NCBI GenBank assembly: GCA_910578555.1
Contig: CAJTPS010000021.1
Coordinates: forward strand, 1 to 64,000
Source: an uncultured Lachnospiraceae bacterium
Lineage (GTDB): Bacteria > Bacillota > Clostridia > Lachnospirales > Lachnospiraceae
DNA length: 64,000 bases
Reading direction: 5' to 3'
A program made the position numbers and the translations under genes. The notes under the pieces were generated by a model. It saw only the letters and a list, made by a program, of their open reading frames with translations, searched no databases and had not been told where the DNA came from. The stretch's first letter is position 1. Each line of letters begins with the position of its first letter. This document shows, in pieces, positions 27,993 through 35,830 of this stretch.

Positions 27993-28023
27993 ATTCTACC
28001 CCCCCCCACTTCAAATTTGTCAA
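27993..28023 (-). promoter_or_regulatory. Promoter with poly-G spacer before the surface protein gene
   Basis: On the minus strand a consensus -35 TTGACA (28018-28023) and a -10 TAGAAT (27993-27998) are separated by 19 bases, nine of which are an uninterrupted G run (27999-28007). The start codon of the surface protein lies about 145 bases downstream. Spacer length sets promoter strength and 17 is optimal, so loss of two G would be expected to raise activity. This layout resembles known slipped-strand phase-variable promoters. The switching itself is inferred. Confidence 0.7.
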
Positions 28024-28138
28024 GGCGATATCTTTATAACCATATATCCAGTTCCGTTGTCCGTTGAAAACGCGCCACGCCATTTACTTTTTATGTTCCA
28101 CTTTTACGATATCAAAAAAAACAGCTTTGAGTTTCCTC

Positions 28139-28304
28139 TTAGCTGTTCTTTCTTTTCTTATCATACCTCACCAGCACAATCTCCCCGGCATAATCTTCCA
28201 GCGCCTGCGTATAATGCTTCTCCTTAATCTGACCAGCCGCCCACGCTCATGGCGTTCTCGAACTCTCGGGTAATCTCCCTGTTCGGGATAAAGGCTTCCT
28301 TGCG
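28139..28304 (-). pseudogene. Remnant of an AAA-ATPase-like/PD-(D/E)XK family gene
   Basis: Two coding fragments are visible in different frames on the minus strand. The first reads FIPNREITREFENAM, the second QIKEKHYTQALEDYAGEIVL, ending at a stop at 28139. Both resemble parts of the 'AAA-ATPase-like domain plus PD-(D/E)XK nuclease' proteins that are abundant in Lachnospiraceae and other gut anaerobes. In intact members the two parts are separated by well over 100 residues, so this is the residue of a gene with a large internal deletion and loss of its 5' part. Assignment is from memory of the family. Confidence 0.6.
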
Positions 28305-28357
28305 AATATTATAACCTGTTTTTCGCTTTTTCGCAGCCAGAATGCTTTTCGTTCACG

Positions 28358-29158
28358 CTAAGCCAACAATATCCTGTCATTATCCAGGCGCCTGCCCGCC
28401 TGCTCCCGGAACGCCGCAAGCAGATCATCCACCGTCATCTTCTCCCGCTCTTCGCCGCAGACATCCAACACAATATGCCCGCCGTCCATCATCAGCGTGC
28501 GGCTGCCCATGGTAAGCGCCTGCTGCATATTATGGGTCACCATAAGGCATGTGATCTTACGCTCTGCCACGATCCGGCGGGTCAGCTCCAGCACTTTCTG
28601 CGCCGTAGCCGGATCCAGTGCCGCCGTATGTTCGTCCAAAAGCAGCAGCTTCGGCGTGACCACCGTTGCCATAAGCAGTGTCAATGCCTGTCTCTGTCCG
28701 CCGCTCAACAGCCCGACTGGTTGCTTCATGCGGTCTTCCAGTCCCATATCAAGCATGGCAAGCTGCTCTCTGAACAACTGTTTCTCCCTGCTGCTGATCC
28801 GGCTGAAATACGCATGTCTGACGGTGGATGCACGCAGGTAGGCAAGTGCCATATTCTCTTCAATGGTCATATGCGGTGCAGAACCTTTTAACGGGTCCTG
28901 AAAAAGATGTCCGATCTCTTTGCTCCTGATATGCTCCCTGCGGTAAGTGATATCCTCCCCCGCCAGAATGATCTGCCCGGCGTCTACATAGAAAGCCCCC
29001 GTAATCGCATTAAATAGGGTAGATTTACCTGCCCCGTTGCTTCCCACGATCGTCGCAAAGTCTCCGTCCGCCAGTTCGAGATTCACCCGCTCCAGCGCCT
29101 TCTTCTCATTCACCGTACCCGGATGAAAAGTCTTGGAAATATTCTTCAGTGTCAACAT
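28358..29158 (-). CDS. trpZ: ABC importer ATPase (TrpZ-like)
   Basis: The ATP-hydrolysing subunit of the transporter encoded with the two preceding genes. Walker A GSNGAGKST, Q-loop LFQDPLKG, signature LLSGGQRQAL and Walker B LLLLDEHTAALD followed by the H-loop MVTHN are all present. The frame extends 46 codons upstream inside the permease gene, but the ATG at 29158 overlaps the permease stop by 7 bases and has GGAGG/GAGGAG upstream. The length of 267 residues fits. The symbol follows the T-box-controlled trpXYZ operons known in Firmicutes; the substrate is inferred from the T-box specifier. Confidence 0.88.
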   Translation of the reverse strand: MLTLKNISKTFHPGTVNEKKALERVNLELADGDFATIVGSNGAGKSTLFNAITGAFYVDAGQIILAGEDITYRREHIRSKEIGHLFQDPLKGSAPHMTIEENMALAYLRASTVRHAYFSRISSREKQLFREQLAMLDMGLEDRMKQPVGLLSGGQRQALTLLMATVVTPKLLLLDEHTAALDPATAQKVLELTRRIVAERKITCLMVTHNMQQALTMGSRTLMMDGGHIVLDVCGEEREKMTVDDLLAAFREQAGRRLDNDRILLA

Positions 29159-30108
29159 GTCTCCTCGTCCTCCTCTCCGACCGCACCGTTTCTTCCAAAC
29201 GGCATCCTGTGTGTCCGGTAGAAGTCCGCCTTGCCTTTCAGATAAGGAAAAGCAATGGCAAACGCAACGATCAACGCAGACACCAGTTTCAGACATTCCG
29301 CCGGCACATTTAAACGAAGTGCAACCGCCACGATAAAACGATAGAAACAGCTTCCCAGAATAACACCCGCAACCTTCCGAAACATACCGCCTTTGCCGAT
29401 AATCGTCTCTCCGATCATCAGACTTGCCAGCGCAATCGTCACCATACCTGTTCCCAGATTGATATCACAGGACTTCTGATATTGTGCCAGAACCGCACCA
29501 GAAAGCGCCGTCAGGGAATTAGCCACACAGAGCCCTACCGTGATCGTAAATGCCGGATTGATGCTGGAAGCCCGCACCATATATTCATTATCTCCAGTGG
29601 CACGAATGGAAAGACCGAGCCGCGTATTGAGGAACCATGCCAGAACAGTTCCCATGAGAACCACAATCAATGCCACAATCGCTAATTTATACCAGTTCCC
29701 GTACCATGCCGCCTCAGACACATCTTTTGCCAGACTAAAAACCGTGTCACAGCCAAACAGATTTACATTGGAGGCAAATCCCATAACGGCGATATTAACC
29801 GTATACAGTCCCGTATTCACAATGATTCCGGCGAGGATGGACGGCACCCCCATCTTCGTCTGCAGGAATGCCGTCACAAATCCGGAGCACACGCCGGCCG
29901 CCATAGCCGCCGGGAATGCCAGAAACGGATGTCCCTCCATGGTAACCACGGCGCCCACGGCGCAGCCTAATGTAAAACAGCCGTCCGTGGAGAGATCCGC
30001 AATATTTAAGATACTGAATGATATAAAAAGCGCCAGCGCCACAAGGGAATAAATACACCCCAGTTCCAACGCGCTCTGTATGATGGATAATGTAAATAAT
30101 GATCCCAT
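29152..30108 (-). CDS. trpY: ABC importer permease (TrpY-like)
   Basis: A polytopic permease of the LivH/BMP-type family with about nine hydrophobic segments over 318 residues. Motifs such as ADLSTDGCFTLGCAVGAV and GVPSILAGIIVNTGLYTVNI are typical of the permease partnered with ABC_sub_bind-type binding proteins. It lies between the binding protein (73 bases upstream) and the ATPase, which it overlaps. Together they would form an importer for tryptophan or a related compound. Confidence 0.88.
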   Translation of the reverse strand: MGSLFTLSIIQSALELGCIYSLVALALFISFSILNIADLSTDGCFTLGCAVGAVVTMEGHPFLAFPAAMAAGVCSGFVTAFLQTKMGVPSILAGIIVNTGLYTVNIAVMGFASNVNLFGCDTVFSLAKDVSEAAWYGNWYKLAIVALIVVLMGTVLAWFLNTRLGLSIRATGDNEYMVRASSINPAFTITVGLCVANSLTALSGAVLAQYQKSCDINLGTGMVTIALASLMIGETIIGKGGMFRKVAGVILGSCFYRFIVAVALRLNVPAECLKLVSALIVAFAIAFPYLKGKADFYRTHRMPFGRNGAVGEEDEETC

Positions 30109-30181
30109 AAAAACCTCTTTCTATCTCCCTGCAATTTTTTATCTGAAAAGATCTGGTGCCCCGCAATCCTCTACCGGATCT

Positions 30182-31258
30182 TTATTCAAACTCTTTGGCC
30201 GTAACGATTTCCTTCAGTTCTGTACACATATCCGCAAACATGCCGTATTCCAGACCGATTGCGCCGGCAGTCTCCGTGTTCACCGTGGCAATACCGTTAT
30301 CCAGTGTAACCACCGCAGTCGTTGCAGGATCAGCGCCGTTTACGAGTACATCCACAACCATATCCGCCGTAGCAGTTCCCAGTTCTTCATAATTTACGCC
30401 GTATCCGAGGAACGCACCGTTTAATGCAAAAGAATCCGCACCGCCGTAATGAGGAACACCCGCCTCAATAAACTTCTCATAAATTGCCAGTTCCGCCGTC
30501 ATAACCGAGTTGTCCGTAGGGGTAAATACCGCCTCTGCGCCGCCTGCAATAAGCGCATCCGCCGCAAGGGAGATCTCGTCATTCGTGGTTCCCGTCTTCT
30601 CGATTACTTCCACGCCTTTTGCTTCACAGTAAGCTCTGGCAGCCTCTATCGGCGCCTTAGACGCGTCTTCGCTCTTGTTATAGAGAAGCCCGATCTTCTT
30701 AATGTCCGGATCTGCCGCAAATATCAGATCTATCACAGCCTCCGTATTCAGTGCGTCAGAAGTGCCTGTAATGTTGGAACCGGGCGCATTCATGTCTGCC
30801 ACAAGTCCGGCGCCCACCGGATCAGACACCGCTGAGAATACTACAGGAATCTGATTCTCTTCCGTAGCGTTCTGCATGATCATCGCCGCCGGCGTAGCGA
30901 TCGGAACGATCACATCCACCTCGGAAGCATTCAGTTCGGAAGCAATCTGGTTCAACACCGTGGAATCGGCCTGCCCGTTATAAGTATAATCTCCATAATC
31001 GAATGTCACGCCAAGCTCTGCCGCCCTGGCATCCAGTTCTTTCTCTATAGCCGCCTCAATCTGGTTCAGGGACGCATCGTCCACAAATTGTACAATGCCT
31101 ACTTTATAGACCGCGCCGTCTGCCTTCTCTTCTGCATCCTGTCCCGCTTCTGACGCTGAAACAGTATTGCCTGCCGTCTGGTCCGTGTTGCCACAGCCGG
31201 TCAGTGCTGCCGCCGCCATAGCTGTTATCATAAGTAATGCCAGTGTTCTTTTTTTCAT
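30182..31258 (-). CDS. trpX: ABC substrate-binding lipoprotein (TrpX-like)
   Basis: The extracellular binding protein of the importer. A lipoprotein signal peptide with ALTGC (cysteine at about residue 22) is followed by an Ala/Glu/Asp linker and the ABC_sub_bind two-lobe fold. Visible motifs include VGIVQFV, VDVIVPIATPAA, PVVFSAVSDPVGAGLV and VPHYGGADSFALNG. The ATG at 31258 is preceded by GGAATGGAGGAAACT; further upstream ATGs in the frame are rejected. A 46-codon leader ORF ends across this start codon. Upstream lies a T-box riboswitch with a UGG specifier, so tryptophan starvation is expected to raise expression. Confidence 0.9.
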   Translation of the reverse strand: MKKRTLALLMITAMAAAALTGCGNTDQTAGNTVSASEAGQDAEEKADGAVYKVGIVQFVDDASLNQIEAAIEKELDARAAELGVTFDYGDYTYNGQADSTVLNQIASELNASEVDVIVPIATPAAMIMQNATEENQIPVVFSAVSDPVGAGLVADMNAPGSNITGTSDALNTEAVIDLIFAADPDIKKIGLLYNKSEDASKAPIEAARAYCEAKGVEVIEKTGTTNDEISLAADALIAGGAEAVFTPTDNSVMTAELAIYEKFIEAGVPHYGGADSFALNGAFLGYGVNYEELGTATADMVVDVLVNGADPATTAVVTLDNGIATVNTETAGAIGLEYGMFADMCTELKEIVTAKEFE

Positions 31259-31395
31259 AGTTTCCTCCATTCCGAAGCGTTTTTTGCTGAGGAACGCGAA
31301 TCGAATCTCAAATTCGGTTCTGCGATCAGGGAAATTTGTGACGCTTCTACACAAATTTCTGATTGAAAAATAAGGTCATCAGACTTATTTTTCAA
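31255..31395 (-). CDS. 46-codon hairpin leader ORF overlapping trpX start
   Basis: A small ORF with a strong ribosome binding site (GGAGGAG, six bases before a TTG start). It begins LKNKSDDLIFQ and ends EWRKL; its TGA overlaps the trpX ATG as ATGA. The DNA is made of consecutive hairpins, for example TTGAAAAATAAG paired with CTTATTTTTCAA, and AAATTTGTG with CACAAATTT. An ORF of exactly the same length with related sequence lies before the DUF6320 gene (51749-51889). Translation coupling to trpX is inferred from the overlap. The peptide has no recognised function, and the RNA fold may be what matters. Confidence 0.6.
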   Translation of the reverse strand: MKNKSDDLIFQSEICVEASQISLIAEPNLRFDSRSSAKNASEWRKL

Positions 31396-31485
31396 TCTAA
31401 TCTCCTCCGTTTTGAAATATTATGTTTCGGTGTATGCCCTCATGCAAGCATGGTGCATATGTTCCTTAGAATCCTGTATAAGCAG

Positions 31486-31519
31486 CAAAAAACCGTCTCA
31501 GACATATGTCTGAGACGGT
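31486..31519 (-). terminator. T-box-controlled terminator
   Basis: On the minus strand ACCGTCTCAGACA pairs with TGTCTGAGACGGT (31492-31519), followed by TTTTTT. It directly follows the T-box motif and would be the terminator that competes with the antiterminator. Confidence 0.9.
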
Positions 31520-31866
31520 AATAAACTTTAGTTATTATCGCGGTACCACTCAAATTGACGCATCCGAAAATGTCGTCCACCTCATTTCATATACACAACA
31601 GTTCTCCTCTTCCGCACACTTTATAAACTGTACATAACATGAAAACCATATTATATATGCCGCATGGATAACGGGTACGGTTCCCGCCGGCGCCTACTAT
31701 TATTTCGGACCGGCCTCGAAAGCCCATTCAAGACGATCGCTGTACCGCTTCCCACCAACTGCGGCTCTCTGTGACAGTTTCTCTGCCCCTACTCCTCTTT
31801 CTCACAGGTTTAGATTTCTATTCAATTCATCCAAACGCTTTAAGACTGATGCATCAACTGCGTTTT
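31486..31866 (-). promoter_or_regulatory. Tryptophan T-box riboswitch leader
   Basis: A T-box leader on the minus strand. The T-box core GTGGTACCGCG is at 31539-31550. Stem I shows the AG-bulge/apical-loop sequence AGAGAGCCGC followed by GTTGGTGG (31752-31759). The specifier region reads GAATGGGC, placing TGG (tryptophan) at 31724-31726. The terminator at 31486-31519 follows. By the known mechanism, uncharged tRNA-Trp would stabilise the antiterminator and allow transcription of trpXYZ. The specifier call rests on the position and the following GC, not on a computed fold. Confidence 0.9.
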
Positions 31867-31870
31867 TTAT

Positions 31871-31899
31871 ACAATAATCCCTACACAAAGATTTGTCAA
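31871..31899 (-). promoter_or_regulatory. Promoter of the T-box/trpXYZ operon
   Basis: TTGACA (31894-31899) and TATTGT (31871-31876) on the minus strand, 17 bases apart. The transcription start would be near 31864, just before stem I of the T-box. Confidence 0.7.
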
Positions 31900-31968
31900 T
31901 ACTTAAATATCAAAAAATAACCTGCTGTGAAGATTCCCATGATCTCCCTTTAAATTTTGTGTAAACCT

Positions 31969-31997
31969 TTGCATTTTCTTTTTAAAAAGGGTAGAAT
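31969..31997 (+). promoter_or_regulatory. Promoter of the PHP-domain gene
   Basis: TTGCAT (31969-31974) and TAGAAT (31992-31997), 17 bases apart, lie just upstream of the plus-strand gene at 32031. AAAGGGG follows as its ribosome binding site. Confidence 0.65.
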
Positions 31998-32030
31998 ACA
32001 TCTAGTAATTGTTAAAGGGGCTGTTAACAC

Positions 32031-32867
32031 ATGAAACTGGACATGCATTGTCATACAAAAGAAGGATCACCGGATTGTAAATTTGAATTGCTGGAAAACA
32101 TTGATCTGTTAAAGCAAAAGGGCTTTCAGGGAATGCTGATCACCGATCACGATTCCTACAAAGCATACCGCTACTATAAGAAGCTCCCTGTGAAGCCAAA
32201 AGACTTTATCGTACTGAAAGGAATAGAATACGACACCGTTGACGCAGGACATATGCTCATTATCATGCCCACAGGCGTTAAGCTTCCCATTCTGGAACTG
32301 CGGGGATTGCCGGTTCTGCTGCTCATTGAGATCGTACATCACTATGGAGGAATCATCGGACCTGCTCATCCCTGCGGTGAAAAATTTCTGAGCATCCGCA
32401 GCACACTCAGAGACAAGATCGCCGGAAACATTTATCGCAAGTTTGACTTTGTGGAAGGATACAACGCCTGTGAAGATGCCGATTCCAACATGCGCGCCAT
32501 GCGTCTGGCCAAAGAATACAACCTGCCCTGTTTCGGCGGCAGCGACTCCCACAAACCGGACGGCGCAGGCTTCGGATACACAATCCTGCTGGAAAACATA
32601 ACCAGCGAAACAGAGCTGATCAATTATATCCGGGCCGGCAAATCCACTATGGTTGGCGGCACTCACTATGAACATACCACCAAAGCCAGACTCGGCAAAG
32701 TGAATAAACTGCTTGTATACTCTTTCTGGCTGTACAATAGAGCCTGTGCACTATTTCGACGTAAAGCGAGAAATCTGGAACTGATGGAGAATCACATCAT
32801 CGAATCCATCCGTGCAAACCGCCGTGCCAGAGCAAAATATATTTCCATCGGCAGAGACTGTGAATAG
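32031..32867 (+). CDS. PHP-domain phosphoesterase
   Basis: A predicted metal-dependent phosphoesterase of the PHP family, 278 residues. The metal-binding motifs are visible: MHCHTKEGSPD at the N-terminus, ITDHDSY, GPAHPCG and GGSDSHKP. The C-terminal 60 residues are basic and helical, with no recognised domain. It is transcribed alone from its own promoter, divergently from the trpXYZ leader. The substrate is unknown; related proteins act on nucleotides or histidinol phosphate, and none is indicated here. Confidence 0.87.
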   Translation: MKLDMHCHTKEGSPDCKFELLENIDLLKQKGFQGMLITDHDSYKAYRYYKKLPVKPKDFIVLKGIEYDTVDAGHMLIIMPTGVKLPILELRGLPVLLLIEIVHHYGGIIGPAHPCGEKFLSIRSTLRDKIAGNIYRKFDFVEGYNACEDADSNMRAMRLAKEYNLPCFGGSDSHKPDGAGFGYTILLENITSETELINYIRAGKSTMVGGTHYEHTTKARLGKVNKLLVYSFWLYNRACALFRRKARNLELMENHIIESIRANRRARAKYISIGRDCE

Positions 32868-32905
32868 ATCTGCTCTGCCATGGATTCTCCCGCAGCTTAT
32901 TTCTC

Positions 32906-33817
32906 TTATCTTTTTCTGCTTCCGACAATATTCTTTAACTCGTCCAGCGTGTTTTTAAACTTTCTGGAAACCATTGTCGGATTATTGCGGATCATATCCC
33001 GTTTATAGAAATCCAGCATCTCTTTATAATTCTCCTGCGGATCGGGATAATGACTGAATTTTCCACGCATTTCGGCAACTTCCTCCCGCACGTTCTCCTC
33101 GTATGCAGCCGGTCTAAGTTGTATGCTTTCCTTCAAGCTGGCAAACCGCTGCTTCAGACCCGAACTAAGCTCAGACAGGCTGAGTTCTCTCTCCTGCCGC
33201 TTCTGTTCCTTCTCCTCATTGTTAAAGGCGATAATCACATCCAGCCGCCGCTGCATACGCTCCATCTCTTCCTTCAGTCTCTGCATCCTGTCCAAAACAT
33301 CCCGCAGATCCAGCGCCGCCTTAAAGGATAGGGTAAAATCAATCACAATGTAGATCGTGACCATCGCCGTGAAATATGCAAGCGGCTTTTGCGGTATCGC
33401 CATGACAACCTGTTCAATCGGCTGATGAACCACTCTGGTCATCAGAATTGTCAGAAATCCCCACGCGACCGAAGATGAAAGGCAGATATGCCCCTGATAA
33501 TTAAAATGCTGATTAGAATAATCCCAATACCTGACCTTAAAAAGCGCCTCCATCGTAACACCCGTTATATATTCCAGCACCGTAGCGCCGATCACCCCCG
33601 CAAAGTATGTGAGCAGCAGATTATCCCGAAAAGGCATGGATACCACCAGCATCATGATTGCGCCGCTCCCGTAAAGCGGCAGGAACGGTCCGCGCATAAA
33701 TCCTCTGTTGACTAATTTGCGTGATTTAAAAGATACCCATGCGGACTCAAAACACCAGCCGAAAAAACAGTACATATAAAAGAAAAACAGCCATTGAAAC
33801 GCCTTATAGTGAATCAT
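32906..33817 (-). CDS. CmpB-type (DUF1113) membrane protein
   Basis: A polytopic membrane protein of the 'putative ABC transporter type IV, CmpB' family. About five hydrophobic segments fill residues 1-165, with family motifs YCFFGWCFESAWV, RGFMRGPFLPLYG and EYITGVTMEALF. A Glu/Arg/Gln-rich cytoplasmic coiled coil follows (residues about 165-215), then a soluble tail. Its function is not established in the family. It stands alone between the PHP gene and ylmH. Confidence 0.8.
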   Translation of the reverse strand: MIHYKAFQWLFFFYMYCFFGWCFESAWVSFKSRKLVNRGFMRGPFLPLYGSGAIMMLVVSMPFRDNLLLTYFAGVIGATVLEYITGVTMEALFKVRYWDYSNQHFNYQGHICLSSSVAWGFLTILMTRVVHQPIEQVVMAIPQKPLAYFTAMVTIYIVIDFTLSFKAALDLRDVLDRMQRLKEEMERMQRRLDVIIAFNNEEKEQKRQERELSLSELSSGLKQRFASLKESIQLRPAAYEENVREEVAEMRGKFSHYPDPQENYKEMLDFYKRDMIRNNPTMVSRKFKNTLDELKNIVGSRKR

Positions 33818-33925
33818 AAATTATTTTCTCCTCTTATGTTATGTAAACTCATTATTGGCAATGTATTTGCATAATGTAAACTAAAACTCCATCGTGTAGT
33901 CCCAACATTATGCAATCTAATCTCG

Positions 33926-34690
33926 TCAGCGATATACTTCTATCTGTATACGGACTTTCCCTTTTCGGGTTTCTCCCTGTTCCCCTGTATATACAAACCT
34001 GCCGAAGCCTCTTGCTGTGACAGTGTCGTCTTTCTTGAGCATGTAACTGTTATTCTCCGCCAGTCTTCCGTTCACATAGACCCGTCCGGACCGGAATAAT
34101 TCCAGGCTGCGGCTTCTCGCAATATTATATAGTTTCGATATAACCGTGTCAATTCTGGGTGCGGTAACAGACACAGATACCGTCTCCGTTACCGGCGCAC
34201 GAAGCTGCGCTTCCACCTCTGTCACGCCGCAGCGCACATGTGTATGCCGTACCTGTTCCAGGTTTTCCGACAGATAACCCGCTACGTTTTCCTGACAGAA
34301 TACAATTGCCGCCTTATCCTGTACAAAAATATCTCCAACTGTGCTTCTTTCTATTCCCAGATTCATGATCGCACCGAGGAAATCTCTGTGTATAAGCGGC
34401 TCGGCAAATTTCGGCGTAAGCGGCTCTACCTTCAGACACAGGATCGGAAAGGCTTCCTCGTATCCGAGCGCCTGTGCCAGACCGAAGCGAATCATTCTGC
34501 GCTCACATAACGGACTGCCGCCCTCCATAGTATACCCGGCATAAGACACCTCCCGCTGCACTGCATAAAACGCCTGCTGCTCAGATAATCCCAGAAACGG
34601 CGTAAAAGTATAAATATTGTGACTGTAAGAACGCTCTGCCAGTTCCAGCAGTCTCTTTTTTAAAAGCTGTAAGTCTTTATCCTCGGCCAT
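33926..34690 (-). CDS. ylmH: YlmH-like S4-domain RNA-binding protein
   Basis: A 254-residue RNA-binding protein of the YlmH family, known from the division gene clusters of Gram-positive bacteria and linked to ribosome quality control. The N-terminal part contains FTPFLGLSEQQAF. The middle holds RFGLAQALGYEEAFPILCLKV-like and HRDFLGAIMNLGIER motifs. A C-terminal S4 domain covers about residues 185-245 (SRSLELFRSGRVYVNGR). AAGGG lies upstream of the ATG. It is isolated here from other division genes. Confidence 0.88.
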   Translation of the reverse strand: MAEDKDLQLLKKRLLELAERSYSHNIYTFTPFLGLSEQQAFYAVQREVSYAGYTMEGGSPLCERRMIRFGLAQALGYEEAFPILCLKVEPLTPKFAEPLIHRDFLGAIMNLGIERSTVGDIFVQDKAAIVFCQENVAGYLSENLEQVRHTHVRCGVTEVEAQLRAPVTETVSVSVTAPRIDTVISKLYNIARSRSLELFRSGRVYVNGRLAENNSYMLKKDDTVTARGFGRFVYTGEQGETRKGKVRIQIEVYR

Positions 34691-34755
34691 ATCCGTTACC
34701 CTTCATCGAACACTGCTGCCGCAGTATATCTTGTTACAATATAGGCAAATACTTG

Positions 34756-34786
34756 AAAAGAGCACATAACGATCCGGTTATGTGCT
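34756..34786 (-). terminator. Terminator after the CobW-like GTPase gene
   Basis: GAGCACATAAC pairs with GTTATGTGCTC (34760-34786) and is followed on the minus strand by TTTTC. It lies between the stop of the GTPase gene at 34815 and the ylmH start. Confidence 0.75.
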
Positions 34787-34814
34787 CCATAACTCTCTTT
34801 AAATTAGAATAGAA

Positions 34815-35756
34815 TTAAACAAAACTGATTATCTCGTCTTTCGGCGCTTTTGTCTGTCCCACACTGATTGCATGGAGCACAGGTCCCTCGCCCTGATAAT
34901 CTGCAAAATACTCTTTTTCAACCCTGGCTGTCACTTTCACCCACTGTTTGTCCGTCAGCGTATCCGTTTTATCATATTCACAGGCAAATCCCAGAAATGC
35001 CATATCGTCTGCACAGCAGGTCATCGCCATTCTGCCCGGCACGAAGTATCCCGGCGGGAACCCTTTCGGTTTCAAGACCATAGCCGTAAACTGAACGGTC
35101 TTACCCTCATAGCGCTCCAAATGATCAAGCGAATCCAGATACCAGATACCATACCCCTGATTGTTAAGTTCAATAACAGGTGCTTTTAAATCATACGGAA
35201 GATCCTCTTCCATGATCTCATTAATCTCGCCGTTAGCATCCTCGAACACAATCTCTGCCTTCGGATTAATTGCCTTGACATTTCGCTTGTAGCTGCCCAG
35301 ATCTTCCACCCCGTCGCAACGGTTGAAAATAATCAGTTCCGACGCGCGAAGCTGCTCCGCCAGCAGTGATTTCATGTTGGTAAAATACATAGGGAACGTA
35401 GATGCGTCAATGGTGGTGACCTGCTGCTCAACCTTCCAGTGCCACGGCAGCTTCATTTCTTTATAGTTCCACATACCGTTGTATTCAATGATGATACGCT
35501 CCGGCTTATGCTTCTTCTCCAGTTCGATCAGTTTCGCCGGTTTAAAGTCTTCCTCGTCCTCAATCAGCTCCAGCTGCGTTCTGCTCATCCTCAGCAGATT
35601 CCCATCATACTCGTTCTCGCCTTCCTCACACAATAGCAGCAGTGTCTTGCCACGTACCTGAAAATAAGGCTGTGAAAGCGTATACGTAATAAACTCGGTT
35701 TTACCACTCTCCAGAAAACCATTGATCACGTAGACCGGTTTCATTTTGCGTCCCAT
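34815..35756 (-). CDS. CobW-like GTPase with YcgQ-like C-terminal domain
   Basis: A 313-residue protein. The N-terminal part has a P-loop of the G3E/CobW type (INGFLESGKTEF) but lacks the CxCC metal-binding motif seen in its neighbour. The C-terminal third (about 215-313) contains VPGRMAMTCCADDMAFLGF and WVKVTARVE. These resemble the C-terminal domain of the YcgQ/TIGR03943 proteins that accompany YcgR-type permeases. The combination suggests a fusion of a metallochaperone-like GTPase with that domain. AGGAAGG touches the first ATG, so the ATG at 35744 may be the real start. It follows a second G3E GTPase gene by 74 bases, so they probably act together, perhaps in metal handling. Confidence 0.75.
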   Translation of the reverse strand: MGRKMKPVYVINGFLESGKTEFITYTLSQPYFQVRGKTLLLLCEEGENEYDGNLLRMSRTQLELIEDEEDFKPAKLIELEKKHKPERIIIEYNGMWNYKEMKLPWHWKVEQQVTTIDASTFPMYFTNMKSLLAEQLRASELIIFNRCDGVEDLGSYKRNVKAINPKAEIVFEDANGEINEIMEEDLPYDLKAPVIELNNQGYGIWYLDSLDHLERYEGKTVQFTAMVLKPKGFPPGYFVPGRMAMTCCADDMAFLGFACEYDKTDTLTDKQWVKVTARVEKEYFADYQGEGPVLHAISVGQTKAPKDEIISFV

Positions 35757-35830
35757 CCTTCCTGACCCTGATATGTCCCCTGATCTGCCCCGACTGATTC
35801 AGGGCAGTAACACAGTGCTTCCTAAACAAT

